Source of the DNA: Saccharomyces paradoxus
Lineage: Eukaryota > Ascomycota > Saccharomycetes > Saccharomycetales > Saccharomycetaceae
Reading direction: 5' to 3'
Length of the DNA: 64,000 nt
Assembly: GCF_002079055.1 (NCBI RefSeq)
Contig: NC_047497.1
Coordinates: 124,001 to 188,000, forward strand
The notes below the pieces were generated by a model. The model was given only the letters and a program-made list of their open reading frames with translations, did no database searches and had not been told where the DNA came from. Shown here one piece after another: positions 40,405 through 51,459 of this stretch; positions within the stretch are counted from its first letter, which is position 1; each line of letters begins with the position of its first letter. Made by a program: the position numbers and the translations under genes.

Positions 40405-43096
40405 CTAATCGTAAATTTTCTTCTATATCGAAATATTCCAGGCGCCAAGTTAATCTGGTAGTAAAGTGGCCTGTAGTGATCCTTCCTTTTTTTTTTGCCC
40501 TTTTTTCACACAGTCCCAAGTGACAATTAGCAGTTTCATTAAATGGCTTTTTTTGCCTGGTATAACATCATAAAGGTTCTTTCTCTTTTTATCCAAAAAA
40601 GCTAGACACCCTCTGAAAAGGACGTCATCCTCGAAGATTACAAAATTTGTAGCAGCGCTTTTTCACTGCTGCGAGTCAATTGCTTTCATGGCATTTTTAA
40701 TGAAAATACGAGGACTCACTAATTCCTACGGTGCCTCCTGCATGGATTGATCGCGAGTTACTATTTTTAACTCGAATGGGCCTGCGCGTGTTTCTCCCGC
40801 ATGTAAAATAATTTCTTTGCTGCGTTCAATAACAACGACAGTTAACGGAAACAGTGAAGTAATTGAAAAGGTTCAAGTGATAAATAGCCATGCTGAGAGT
40901 GATGTTTCTATTTTTGTAATTAACACATCTTTTAATGACGTCTTGTGGTCTAAAAAACTATGGCATCCATTTTTAGATGGTTTTTTCCTTTAATAGAATT
41001 GAGTAGAAAATATATGTCAGTTTGTATGCCAGGCAACCATGTAGAGATTTTAGTCGACCGACCATTGACCCTTGTAAAGCCTTCTGTAACCTTTTGATAG
41101 AATATAAAAATGGTTGCAAAGGAGAAACTATATTCTGCCATGAGATCAGATTCTATTTTATTAAGCGTTGCCATAGAACTTTTTGAGATTTAGATTATTC
41201 TCTTGCAACAATAGGTATCTTTGAAGGTATTAAAATAATTTTGACATATATTTTCTTATGAATGGGGCCTGAATTTCCTGCCAGGAATAAAGCTATGCTG
41301 AGAGTAAAAATATGCATAGAGAATTAGGAAAAACCCTTCAATGTTACACTTAAAGCAAAGCAAAAAAATTGTCATGATTGAAAGAATGGTACGGGAAATG
41401 GCCAGCATTAATATTTTTTCAAATCTTTGCGATATTTTTCAAGTACTACTACCAGATCTTAGTTGAACTAAATATGCTATCAACGAGCTCACCAAAACTG
41501 TATTGGAGCCAGAAGCAAAATATCACTGAGAAACAAAGGGCAGTGATATTTTCAACATCCACCAATCTCGAATGTACCAATATTTAACATAAGTTATTTG
41601 CTTCAGTTACTTTAAGTAACGTTTTGCTGCATCAGCCACTTAATTTTCGTGCGTGTGATCTAGATGGATATCGAGAAGCAAGTGGACAATTATGTACACA
41701 AAATAGAGGATTCTAGAAAAGAACCCGGATATCGTCGCTTGAAATTTTTCCACGATGAATACCATTGGGTCATCATAGAGAAAACGAAGTGCTCACCCAA
41801 CTTAACTGTAGGTATTATTTGTTGTTTCATAAATGCAGTACCAAAGTGAGAGGTACTATAGTCAATTATTTTTTATTGTGTGGGGCTGGTATGTTATTTT
41901 TGCACAAAGGTGGTATTCTTACCCAAAACTTTCTATAACTCGGTAGTGACTGTGCCTTGCAACACGTTTTATCCTCTTATAGCGTCATGTCATCAACATG
42001 ATGTTTTTTGCGGTCGAGCATGAATGTGTCCGCTAGACGTTTTACATAAAGCCATCCATTCACGTTGTTGGTGCTGCTCTGGTGAACACTTTACGACAGG
42101 AATGCATACTTCTTTCCATTATCTCAACTTTCCTTATGCTTCTGCACATGATTGACATGGTTAAGATGTTTTTCTGGAGTTGTCATGGTAATAATAGGTC
42201 TGAACGCATAAAACTTCACAGTTTTAGTGTCTTGCACACAACGTTTCTAGGCGATGATATTTGGTTTAAGATTTCCCGGAAGAAATCGTTATCTCTTTTA
42301 TTTCGTCGTATTAAATCATTATCCAAAAATAAAAAAACTTTCTCAAAGGAATATGACATAAGAGTATAAAAAGACGTTTAAGGTACGCTAGCGGGAAGAA
42401 ATACTGGAGCATATTCATATGTAACATGTTCTATTTCTATCATAATTTTACTGTATAAAAAACATTCTTGTTTGAAATCATCGCGTTAATGAAACAAAAA
42501 ACATTGGAAAAGGTGCCATAAACAAAAAGGTGGCAGTATCAAATAACAGCTGCGATGAAAGGAGCTTTTTCGATTCTCCTGTGTATTTGAAGGCTTTTGA
42601 CAGTATGAGTAAATCAAACCGGGCGAGATGATTCTCTCAAGTACTAGTCCAATGAAGAGGCTAGTTACCGTACCTATATACATATATATAACTATTTCTT
42701 TTAATTACTCAAACAGTTCTCTCTTGAATCAAATACCCCACATTTTCATAACGAAAACTTCAGAATTATTTAATATTCTTTAGGCACTTCATTATTTATT
42801 ATGCTACGTACGCAAACAATAGATTAATTTTTTATGAGATTCTCCTACCATATTTGAAGTATTATTCTTTCAGTTGATATTAGGTCAAGAATCTTCCTGG
42901 CATGCGTTATTCCTAAGTTAAACTTTGTATTGGAGTGACAAATCGTAAAAATCCTGAAAACAAAAAAAAGTACGTTTAAAACGATTAAATTTTGACATGA
43001 GAATAATCTACAAATAGATAGAAAGGAATAGTAATATTGTTAGGGAGAATTATGAAGAAGAGTGTCACAAAAGACATCGAAAATAATTAACGAGCC
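40405..43096. other. 2.7 kb gene-poor gap between KDX1 and ELF1
   Basis: Divergent promoters of KDX1 and ELF1 lie at its ends. The middle is AT-rich with no recognisable gene, tRNA or LTR. ATG-started frames of 74 codons (40950-41174, minus) and 61 codons (41664-41849, plus) are present but have no homologue known to me; see findings. A 95-codon frame at 42082 starts at GTG. Confidence 0.5.
40761..40770 (+). promoter_or_regulatory. Rlm1-like site upstream of KDX1
   Basis: CTATTTTTAA differs at one position from the Rlm1 consensus CTA(A/T)4TAG, about 357 bp upstream of the KDX1 ATG. It sits between the inverted arms CGAGTTA and TAACTCG. KDX1 is a known Rlm1 target. Confidence 0.35.
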
Positions 43097-43534
43097 ATGG
43101 GTAAAAGAAAGAAGTCAACAAGAAAGCCTACCAAGAGACTGGTCCAGAAATTAGATACAAAATTCAATTGTTTGTTTTGTAATCATGAAAAATCAGTGTC
43201 ATGCACTTTGGATAAAAAAAATAGCATAGGAACTTTATCATGCAAGATTTGTGGGCAGTCGTTTCAAACGCGTATAAATTCACTATCACAGCCGGTTGAT
43301 GTATATAGTGATTGGTTCGATGCCGTCGAAGAAGTCAATTCTGGTCGTGGAAGTGACACAGATGATGCTGACGAAGGCTCTGATAGTGATTACGAAAGTG
43401 ATTCAGAGCAAGACGCTAAAACGCAAAATGGCGGTGAAATCGATTCTGATGAAGAGGAGGTAGATTCTGACGAGGAGAGAATAGGGCAAGTTAAAAGAGG
43501 TAGAGGCGCCTTGGTAGATAGTGACGATGAATAA
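43097..43534 (+). CDS. ELF1: ELF1, transcription elongation factor (145 aa)
   Basis: Elf1 travels with RNA polymerase II, helps it pass nucleosomes with Spt4/5, and has been linked to transcription-coupled repair. It has a basic N-terminal tail ([14 protein letters not shown]) and a zinc ribbon with Cys25 and Cys28, then Cys49 and Cys52, followed by [16 protein letters not shown]. The C-terminal tail (85-145) is very acidic and rich in SD and DE with CK2-type sites, typical of the S. cerevisiae protein (YKL160W, same length). It converges on RCN1 with 87 bp between stop codons. Confidence 0.96.
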   Translation: MGKRKKSTRKPTKRLVQKLDTKFNCLFCNHEKSVSCTLDKKNSIGTLSCKICGQSFQTRINSLSQPVDVYSDWFDAVEEVNSGRGSDTDDADEGSDSDYESDSEQDAKTQNGGEIDSDEEEVDSDEERIGQVKRGRGALVDSDDE

Positions 43535-43621
43535 TCCGGTCTTGAGAAAAAAGAGTATTTACTTAGGTCGTATATATTTTATACTTTAAAGTAACCCGTA
43601 AGGCATTTAAGTTCCTTTAAA

Positions 43622-44278
43622 TCAACACATCGTCCCGTCATCTTCATCATCGTCATCGGTATCAAATATGGATTTAGGTGGGAAAGCAGTTTTAACGTGA
43701 TCTGCTAACTGCATCTGTCCATCTCCACCATTTGTGGGGCATCTATCAATCGTAATTGCGCCCACCTTTGATTTCAGAAGCGTGAAAGTACCATTGTTGT
43801 CTTTGTCTGGGTTGTTAGGCAGCAGATGACTCGCCTCCATCTGTTGCTGCTGCTCCCGTTGTATATGACTCTGTACATGCCTCTGTGGCGCATCCTCACA
43901 CTTAGTGAAATCGAATTCTGGAGGCGGTGATGCCGGAGGTGATATCAGAAACATTTTTTCACTCTCTGGTACTTTTAAGTACTGTTTAGTTGAATTTTTG
44001 TGTCCGTCTTGCAAGGAGTAGCTAAAGTTGAACTTTTCCACCTCTGAAGCATGAGACGCATCCATAACATGCTGGGATATGACATGATTGGGGCAAATCA
44101 ACAGTATTCTTTTGAACCTTTTCAAAATAATTAATTGTAGTGGTTCACTTTCATTGATTTGAAACTTCATTAAAATACTCTTGGATAACCAAGCCTGGAT
44201 TCTTTCAACATTATCGTTGTCAATAATGTCACACTTATCCGAGGTTATGATTATCGTATCTGTTATAACCTTACCCAT
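43622..44278 (-). CDS. RCN1: RCN1, calcipressin (218 aa)
   Basis: Rcn1 regulates the phosphatase calcineurin, both inhibiting it and, when phosphorylated, supporting it. The RRM-like N-terminal half ends in the family signature LISPPASPPPEFDF, which carries the phosphorylation sites. The C-terminal region has VGAITIDRCP, a calcineurin-docking segment. The start is the ATG at 44278 (MGKVITDTIIITSD); the frame opens two codons earlier but only at TTG. Seven residues (EDDGTMC) follow the Asp run where the S. cerevisiae protein stops at 211 as I recall. A CDRE-like site lies upstream. Confidence 0.94.
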   Translation of the reverse strand: MGKVITDTIIITSDKCDIIDNDNVERIQAWLSKSILMKFQINESEPLQLIILKRFKRILLICPNHVISQHVMDASHASEVEKFNFSYSLQDGHKNSTKQYLKVPESEKMFLISPPASPPPEFDFTKCEDAPQRHVQSHIQREQQQQMEASHLLPNNPDKDNNGTFTLLKSKVGAITIDRCPTNGGDGQMQLADHVKTAFPPKSIFDTDDDDEDDGTMC

Positions 44279-44817
44279 TAGCAATTTTGTGTTTTATATA
44301 CCCGTTTGTTTCTTGCTTGACCTTTTTAGCCCTCTTTTTCATAAAGTTACTGGATTCAAAAAGGAAACCACACCTTATATAGAAGTCGTTGAGCGGAAAG
44401 GGTCTTCTCAATGAGCCGCTCAGAGACTACAGCTGACCGCATCTTGCGGCCAAATGGCAACATAACATAATTCAAAGCCTCTTGAACCTTCTTTCAGCGC
44501 CATATCGCAATTTGCTAAACCTGCAAATGGCATATGTTACCCATGAAGCGAGGCTTGGAATACATAATAAGAGGCCTTTTTCATATTTACTATTCATCAA
44601 CACTGCGCCTATTCGTGGTGACACATTAAATAATACAGCAGATGTGCTGCGGGACTTCAATCTAAAGTGCACTTGGGCTAATATGGCCAAATAATTTCAA
44701 TCTAATTCGTCCGCGCTGTAAACTGAGAAATCATATAAACGTTATATCAAGAAACAACAATCAAGCGATAATTTAAAAGTCTGACAAAAAAAGATAGCTA
44801 AAAAGAGGTTGCAGAGT
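44279..44817. other. Divergent promoter region RCN1/APE2
   Basis: About 540 bp between divergent starts. It holds the CDRE-like site; frames of about 70 codons on both strands (44472-44694) start at non-ATG codons and are not supported. Confidence 0.5.
44412..44419 (+). promoter_or_regulatory. CDRE-like Crz1 site upstream of RCN1
   Basis: TGAGCCGC is the reverse complement of GCGGCTCA and fits the CDRE consensus GNGGC(G/T)CA. It lies 134 bp upstream of the RCN1 ATG. RCN1 induction by calcineurin/Crz1 is known as a feedback loop, which supports the reading. Confidence 0.45.
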
Positions 44818-47800
44818 ATGCTAATTGTTCAGCGGTTATTATTGAAAAGCGCAGCTAGGGGTTCTTCCCTAGTAGGCAAGGTACATCCTTGTTTAAGGTC
44901 TATCGCTCTACACTCTAGACATTTATCTAATGTATGCTCGTTACAAGCAGATGTCAGTAGATCACTGCGGATCAATAAAGCATGGAAACAGAGTAAATTG
45001 GCAACCCCAAATCACTTAAATATCATCAGTAGACGCCCTCTGTTCACAAAAACCAGTCACGCCTGTGCGAAGTGCCAGAAAACGTCACAATTACTAAAGT
45101 ATGTTTGCACAAAAGCTTAGCAAAGAAACTAGAAGAAAATCTACACAATACAAATCACCACTGGTTATTTTGAACATGAAACTGAAATATCAGAGTGTAT
45201 TACTAGTCTCGTTTACCATTCTTCAACTGGTGATTACAAAGTGAGTTCACATATCGTTGTTACCCTCATGTTCTTATCTTTTGCAGCAGGGAAAAGGGAT
45301 TTACTCAACTGATTGGCTTTGATACACCCAGTTGTGATTGAAATAGCTTAGGTAAATATTTTCAGTTGGAATACGATATCCTTTTATCTTTTCTGTTTGT
45401 TTGTTTCTTTATCGACCTCTGAGTTCCTACTAACCTACCTTTTCTACTAATTGTACTCTAAAGTACAAAGAACAACTAAAATGACCAGTAACACTCCAAA
45501 ACGTGAAATTCTTCCTGATAATGTCGTTCCTTTACACTATGATTTAACTGTGGAACCTGATTTCAAAACGTTCAAATTTGAAGGCTCAGTTAAAATCGAG
45601 CTGAAAATCAACAATCCTGCAATTGACACAGTAAAATTGAACACCGTCGATATCGACATTCACTCTGCGAAAATTGGTGATATCAAAGCTTCTGAGATTA
45701 CCACCGCTGAAGAGGAGCAACAAGTCATCACATTTGTGTTTCCTAAAGGGACCCTGTCTTCTTTCAAGGGTAATGCAGTTTTGGATATAAAGTTTACCGG
45801 TATTTTAAATGATAATATGGCTGGCTTTTATAGAGCAAAATATGAAGACAAATTAACTGGCGAAACAAAGTATATGGCTACTACTCAAATGGAACCTACG
45901 GATGCCAGAAGAGCCTTTCCATGTTTTGATGAGCCTAATTTGAAAGCCTCCTTTGCTATTACTTTAGTTTCGGACCCATCCTTGACTCACCTATCCAACA
46001 TGGATGTCAAGAACGAATACGTAAAGGATGGAAAAAAATTCACTTTGTTTAATACAACTCCTAAAATGTCAACATATCTTGTTGCTTTCATTGTTGCTGA
46101 ATTGAAATACGTTGAATCCAAGAACTTTCGTATTCCCGTCAGAGTTTACGCTACCCCAGGTAATGAAAATCATGGTCAGTTTGCCGCTGATTTGACTGCC
46201 AAGACTTTGGCATTTTTTGAAAAGACTTTTGGCATTCAATATCCTCTGCCCAAAATGGACAATGTTGCCGTTCATGAATTTTCTGCAGGGGCTATGGAAA
46301 ATTGGGGGTTAGTCACATATAGAGTGGTTGACCTACTACTAGACAAAGAAAATTCTACATTAGATCGTATTCAAAGAGTCGCTGAAGTGGTTCAACATGA
46401 ATTAGCTCACCAGTGGTTTGGTAACCTAGTTACCATGGACTGGTGGGAAGGCCTATGGCTAAATGAAGGGTTTGCGACTTGGATGTCATGGTATTCATGT
46501 AACGAATTTCAACCAGAATGGAAAGTTTGGGAACAGTATGTTACCGATACCTTACAACATGCCCTAGGCCTTGACTCTTTGAGGTCCTCTCATCCGATCG
46601 AAGTTCCTGTAAAAAAAGCTGATGAAATTAATCAAATCTTTGATGCTATTTCTTACTCGAAAGGTGCTTCTTTACTAAGAATGATTTCGAAATGGTTAGG
46701 TGAAGAAACTTTTATTAAAGGTGTGTCCCAATACCTGAATAAGTTTAAATACGGTAACGCGAAGACTGAAGACCTATGGGATGCTTTAGCAGACGCATCC
46801 GGTAAGGACGTTCGCTCTGTGATGAATATCTGGACTAAAAAAGTTGGTTTCCCAGTTATCTCAGTTAGCGAAGACGGTAACGGTAAAATAACATTCCGCC
46901 AAAATCGTTACTTGAGCACGGCTGATGTCAAAGCCGACGAAGATAAAACCATCTATCCTGTATTTTTGGCCTTGAAAACTAAAGATGGAGTTGACAGCTC
47001 CGTTGTGTTGACTGAAAGAAGCAAAACTATTGAACTAGAAGACCATACATTTTTCAAAGTTAACAGCGAGCAATCTGGAATTTACATAACATCCTACAGC
47101 GATGAAAGATGGGCAAAACTGGGTCAACAAGCCAACTTGTTGTCTGTTGAGGATCGTGTCGGTCTGGTTGCTGATGTCAAAACATTATCTGCCTCTGGCT
47201 ATACCTCGACTACTAATTTCCTAAATTTGGTTTCCAAATGGAACAATGAAAAGTCGTTTGTCGTCTGGGAGCAAATAATCAATAGCATATCTTCATTGAA
47301 ATCTACTTGGTTGTTTGAACCAAAGGAGACCCAGGATGCGCTTGCTAATTTCACGAAACAATTAATAAGCGGCATGACGCACCACTTGGGTTGGGAATTC
47401 AAATCCTCTGATTCGTTCTCCACTCAACGTTTGAAAGTGACCATGTTCGGTGCTGCTTGCGCCGCAAGAGATGCACACGTTGAGAAAGCTGCTCTAAAAA
47501 TGTTTACTGATTATTGCAGTGGTAATAAGGAAGCCATTCCAGCGTTGATTAAACCAATCGTATTTAACGCTGCAGCAAGAGTTGGTGGTACAGAAAACTA
47601 CGAAAAAGTTTATAAAATCTACTTAGATCCCATCTCTAACGATGAAAAGTTGGCCGCACTAAGATCTTTGGGTAGGTTTAAAGAACCTGAATTATTGGAA
47701 AGAACCTTAGGTTATTTGTTCGATGGTACTGTCTTGAATCAAGATATATATATCCCAATGCAAGGAATGAGGGCTCATCAAGAAGGTGTCGAGGCTTTGT

Positions 47801-48069
47801 GGAGTTGGGTGCAAAAGAATTGGGATGAACTTGTGAAGAGACTGCCTCCCGGTCTTTCAATGCTAGGTTCTGTTGTCACATTAGGTACTTCCGGTTTTAC
47901 ATCCGTGCAAAAAATAGATGAGATTAAGAAGTTCTTCGCCAGAAAATCTACAAAAGGTTTCGATCAAAGTTTGGCTCAATCACTGGACACCATTACTTCG
48001 AAAGCGCAGTGGGTTAACAGAGACCGTGACGTGGTAAGCAAGTACTTGAAGGAAAATGGTTACTTTTAA
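44818..48069 (+). CDS. APE2: APE2, M1-family aminopeptidase, spliced (953 aa)
   Basis: Ape2 (aminopeptidase yscII) is a zinc aminopeptidase that trims leucine and other residues from peptides. Exon 1 (44818-45098) encodes MLIVQRLLLKSAARGSS and on, an Arg-, Ser- and Leu-rich mitochondrial-type presequence. It joins exon 2 (45489-48069) after an intron, the junction codon being AA|T. The spliced protein is 953 residues, one longer than I recall for S. cerevisiae YKL157W. The catalytic motifs are GAMEN (361-365), HELAH (397-401) and Glu420 in NEGF. The C-terminal helical domain is complete. An in-frame ATG at 45481 in the intron's last codons offers an alternative cytosolic start. Confidence 0.95.
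45099..45488 (+). other. APE2 spliceosomal intron (390 bp)
   Basis: 5' splice site GTATGT at 45099, branch point TACTAAC at 45428-45434, 3' splice site CAG ending at 45488. Splicing here restores the reading frame across LL-N-N-TPKREILP, matching the S. cerevisiae protein. Confidence 0.9.
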
Positions 48070-48463
48070 TTAAAAACCGATTTTTTTAACCATTTTATCT
48101 TTTAGTATAGTAAAGTATCTACAAATGATAAATACTTCTTTTAAGGTTGGTCTTGGAATGAATGAGCTTAGCTTGCAAAGACCGCGAACATAAAAAAATC
48201 AACGAAATATACGGCTTTCGGATTTTGGTGTTCATCCATTTCAACCCATCCACTCCTTAAATAAATCTGTACATAACATCAAATGTTGTTTTTGAAAAAA
48301 TTTCAGTAGTTTTTTCCCCGAGGTGGGAAGAATTTTAGGACCAGTTCTTTTAAATATGAAAAGTATCACTAACTTGCTATCTGTACAAGCGGAATAGAAT
48401 TTCGATAACAAATCACACCTTCTACATAATATCATCCAACTAAGCAAATATAGATATCCCAAA
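48070..48463. promoter_or_regulatory. APE2 3' end and RPS27A promoter, with Rap1-like site
   Basis: CAACCCATCCACT at 48242-48254 fits the Rap1 consensus RMACCCANNCAYY at all but the first position, about 220 bp upstream of the RPS27A ATG. Rap1 sites at this distance are normal for ribosomal-protein genes. No other gene is visible in the gap. Confidence 0.45.
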
Positions 48464-49067
48464 ATGGTATGTTAATAACTAATGAATGCAGTGAAACTGG
48501 GCCAGTGACAGGGACAATACATAAGATAAAGTAACAAAAGAACAAAGAGGAGATGCGGTAGAATTGTCGCCAAGAGAGACAAAAAAGGTTGAAGAGAGGC
48601 GTATGGAGCATTCGAAACCGGTCATGCTAAGAGGTTGAACGTGTGAGCGTACATTTCATTATAGGGGAAGCATAGAAATTAGATAATAGTGAACTCCATT
48701 TCCAGCTACTTAGGCTATTATTTGTTTTGTTTTGTTCGTATCGGATCATTAAGGGCCACAGGGGAAGAAGTAAAAGAATTTTACTAACAATTACATTTAT
48801 TTCTTTTTCGTCTACACACAGGTTTTAGTTCAAGATTTATTGCACCCAACTGCAGCCTCTGAGGCAAGAAAGCACAAATTAAAGACCTTGGTCCAAGGTC
48901 CAAGATCTTACTTCCTGGACGTTAAATGTCCAGGCTGTTTGAATATCACTACAGTTTTCTCACACGCCCAAACTGCGGTCACCTGTGAATCCTGCTCAAC
49001 AGTCTTGTGCACCCCAACTGGTGGTAAGGCAAAGCTTTCTGAAGGTACATCTTTCAGAAGAAAGTAA
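48464..49067 (+). CDS. RPS27A: RPS27A, small-subunit ribosomal protein eS27, spliced (82 aa)
   Basis: Exon 1 is only the ATG (48464-48466). Exon 2 (48822-49067) supplies the remaining 81 codons. The protein [20 protein letters not shown] continues to the zinc-binding region with CPGC at 37-40 and CESC further on, and ends SFRRK. It is a core 40S protein with a four-cysteine zinc site. It differs from the S. cerevisiae sequence I remember by a single Val-for-Ile change. The one-codon first exon is the known arrangement for this gene, which is why the coding part shows no ATG of its own in exon 2. Confidence 0.96.
48467..48821 (+). other. RPS27A spliceosomal intron (355 bp)
   Basis: GTATGT directly after the ATG, branch point TACTAAC at 48782-48788, and CACAG at 48817-48821 as 3' splice site. 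Long introns are typical of yeast ribosomal-protein genes. Confidence 0.92.
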
Positions 49068-49307
49068 TTTCATTACCAGTCAGAATAAACGAAATTTACT
49101 CCAAAAGCAGAGCATTAATAAAGTGATTCAATTATGGAACCAGCAGGGTAGGTTTTATCATATATAATATACACTCAGTTGTCATCTTTATTGGCTTTTT
49201 ACAACGCTGCAACAAACTGTACTATATATATCATATTCACGTATGTAGAATATTAAAGTATTGAATATATTAATATTATTACTTTATTTCCAGTCACCAA
49301 TAGTTTC

Positions 49308-51194
49308 TCATTTTTTATTTACATGTTGTGAAAAATGGTGACCATGGAAAGTGGACAATTCCTTCATCACCTCGAAGTTCGAAAACTGGTGATCATCAAA
49401 TTGAAGGGAGTCCTCCAATTCGTTATAAGATTCCATAATCTTTCTAGCCTTTTGACGTTCTTCCTTCTTCAATTGCTTGATTCTTTCCTTTTCTAGTTTC
49501 TGGAATTTCTTAACATTCAGGTCTCCCAGTCCTTTAATCTGTGTTTTGGCCCCTGAAGCCCATAAATCACCTTTTTTACTCTTCCTAGCATCATGGTATA
49601 TTTGTTTGGAAAACGACCGAGAAACTGTCCATTTTTCAAGTTCACCTGATGGCGCACATAAATCCATCATAACATGACCTTTACGTTTGACAGGATCATT
49701 GATAATTCTAGGCCAGGTATTTTGCGTGTCATCACCCAGCGATCCAATATCATATTTGCTGTTGACATTTTCACCCCGTAATTTACAGATTTCTTTTAAC
49801 GTATTTTTGTCCTTTTGTGATCTCTCAAGAATTAAATAAGAATAATTCAAAATTTCATAGTCACGACCGTTTCTCCTTCCTGACCCCCTTAGTCTAGACG
49901 AATTTCCTTGAGAACCGTCCCACGATGTAGCCAGAAGTTTACCCCTCTTTAATTCTACGCTGAATTTGGGTCGCTTGATGCTTTTTTGAAAATTGCAAAA
50001 TTTCAAGTCTTTGCCTTCTTTATGTGTGTAAAAGTTAGGATTTCCAACTTGTAAGGGACATTTTCTTTGATGTGGACAAGGTGCAATCACCTTCAGAAAG
50101 TAATTAGTAGGGATGTTCCCTAATTGCTCATCTTTTTTGTCTCTTACTGTTACTCCCTTTAACCAAGGCCTTGGTATTTTTCCGAATTCATCTGGGAAGT
50201 TTTCAGGTCTAAGCATAACTTGCCTTGCCCTAGCTATAACCTCGAATCCCATTGGGTTTCCTCGTTCAATAATAACAATATGCCCACCAGGCGCTAGCAT
50301 GTTTAAGTAGTGCTCTATGTTTTCATCTACCTGAATTGGAAATTGATTCTTGTCATGAAGAAGTTGGTGCGTTAAAATAATGAGATCATATTCCTTGGAT
50401 GCGGGAATAGAAGATCGCAAGTTAGTCATAATGTTTATTTTTCTTGTCATTACTTCTCCAATAACTTCATCTTCTTGAATGATCCCGTTCTGTCTATTTA
50501 TTTCCACTTCTTCCCCTGTAGACTCATTTGCTTCTTCAGCGTTGACCACTTCGTTAAGTTGCCTGCTCAAAATAATTTTGGCTCTTTCTTGCATTTCCGC
50601 GTTCCCTAAGATAACTGCATCTTTTACATCAGGTCTGTAATTTGGGCCCAAAACATCGTTTAGGGCAACTATGCCAGTCGCAGGGCCGTATCCAACATCA
50701 AGGATCCTCTGAGGTTTAAAATTCTCAGGACCTACCCTTTTTTGTAATTCTTTCAGACTTTGGAAAATAGAACCGTAATTTTGTAAAAAAATGGACGCTA
50801 TATGAGCATCAACCTCCATTTTGGTCCTACAGGGGCGGTGTAATGAGTTCGATTCCTGAATCTCTTTGTAATAATTTGTGGCAACCCTTCTAAGATTATT
50901 CGGAATATGTATAGCCATAATATTATTATTGATTGCTTTGCTTACATCAGGATTCAACTCTAATTGATCATGATATGACCGACCCTGGAGAGTTTTGGGA
51001 AGTAATCTGAGTTCTTTAGAGTTGATCCCTGGAATTGAACTACCAGCTTCATCTCTGTACGACGGAGGAACATTCATTTCTCCATTGTGCGTGCCTATAA
51101 AATCCGCCAAATCTAACCTTCGTAAATTTACGCTTGTGAGCTTTGAGTTAAATCGGACATTCTGCGGTAAGATATTGAGGCATCTTCTCATCAT
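49308..51194 (-). CDS. RSM22: RSM22, mitochondrial small-subunit protein with methyltransferase fold (628 aa)
   Basis: Rsm22 is needed for mitochondrial translation and sits in or assembles the mitochondrial small ribosomal subunit. It has a basic presequence (MMRRCLNILPQNVRFNSK) and a methyltransferase-like domain with ILDVGYGPATG at 164-174 and LAPGGHIVIIERG near 300-312. A Cys cluster with C373, C379 and C400 (PCPHQRKCP and KFCNFQK) is known in the family to hold a 4Fe-4S cluster. A Lys/Glu-rich C-terminal helix follows. The length equals that in S. cerevisiae (YKL155C). It is divergent from SRP102 and convergent with RPS27A. Confidence 0.95.
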   Translation of the reverse strand: MMRRCLNILPQNVRFNSKLTSVNLRRLDLADFIGTHNGEMNVPPSYRDEAGSSIPGINSKELRLLPKTLQGRSYHDQLELNPDVSKAINNNIMAIHIPNNLRRVATNYYKEIQESNSLHRPCRTKMEVDAHIASIFLQNYGSIFQSLKELQKRVGPENFKPQRILDVGYGPATGIVALNDVLGPNYRPDVKDAVILGNAEMQERAKIILSRQLNEVVNAEEANESTGEEVEINRQNGIIQEDEVIGEVMTRKINIMTNLRSSIPASKEYDLIILTHQLLHDKNQFPIQVDENIEHYLNMLAPGGHIVIIERGNPMGFEVIARARQVMLRPENFPDEFGKIPRPWLKGVTVRDKKDEQLGNIPTNYFLKVIAPCPHQRKCPLQVGNPNFYTHKEGKDLKFCNFQKSIKRPKFSVELKRGKLLATSWDGSQGNSSRLRGSGRRNGRDYEILNYSYLILERSQKDKNTLKEICKLRGENVNSKYDIGSLGDDTQNTWPRIINDPVKRKGHVMMDLCAPSGELEKWTVSRSFSKQIYHDARKSKKGDLWASGAKTQIKGLGDLNVKKFQKLEKERIKQLKKEERQKARKIMESYNELEDSLQFDDHQFSNFEVMKELSTFHGHHFSQHVNKK

Positions 51195-51459
51195 TGTACC
51201 TAAATTAAACGGACCACCTTATTTCCCAACTTCTCAAAAGGTTTTTACAGCAATACTCTTTACAATTTTTCTCTATCCACCTTTTTCATGTAGTGGCGGA
51301 AAAAAATTAGAGACATGGAAAACACATATGAACTGAACCATCATTAAACTTCAAAATAATGAAAAAAAAGAAATAACTAGGCTTTAACTGTCTGTGCTAA
51401 CAAATTAGATATTATCTTACCAGCTGCTGTTTATAAGCAGAATACTAAACAGGATCAAG

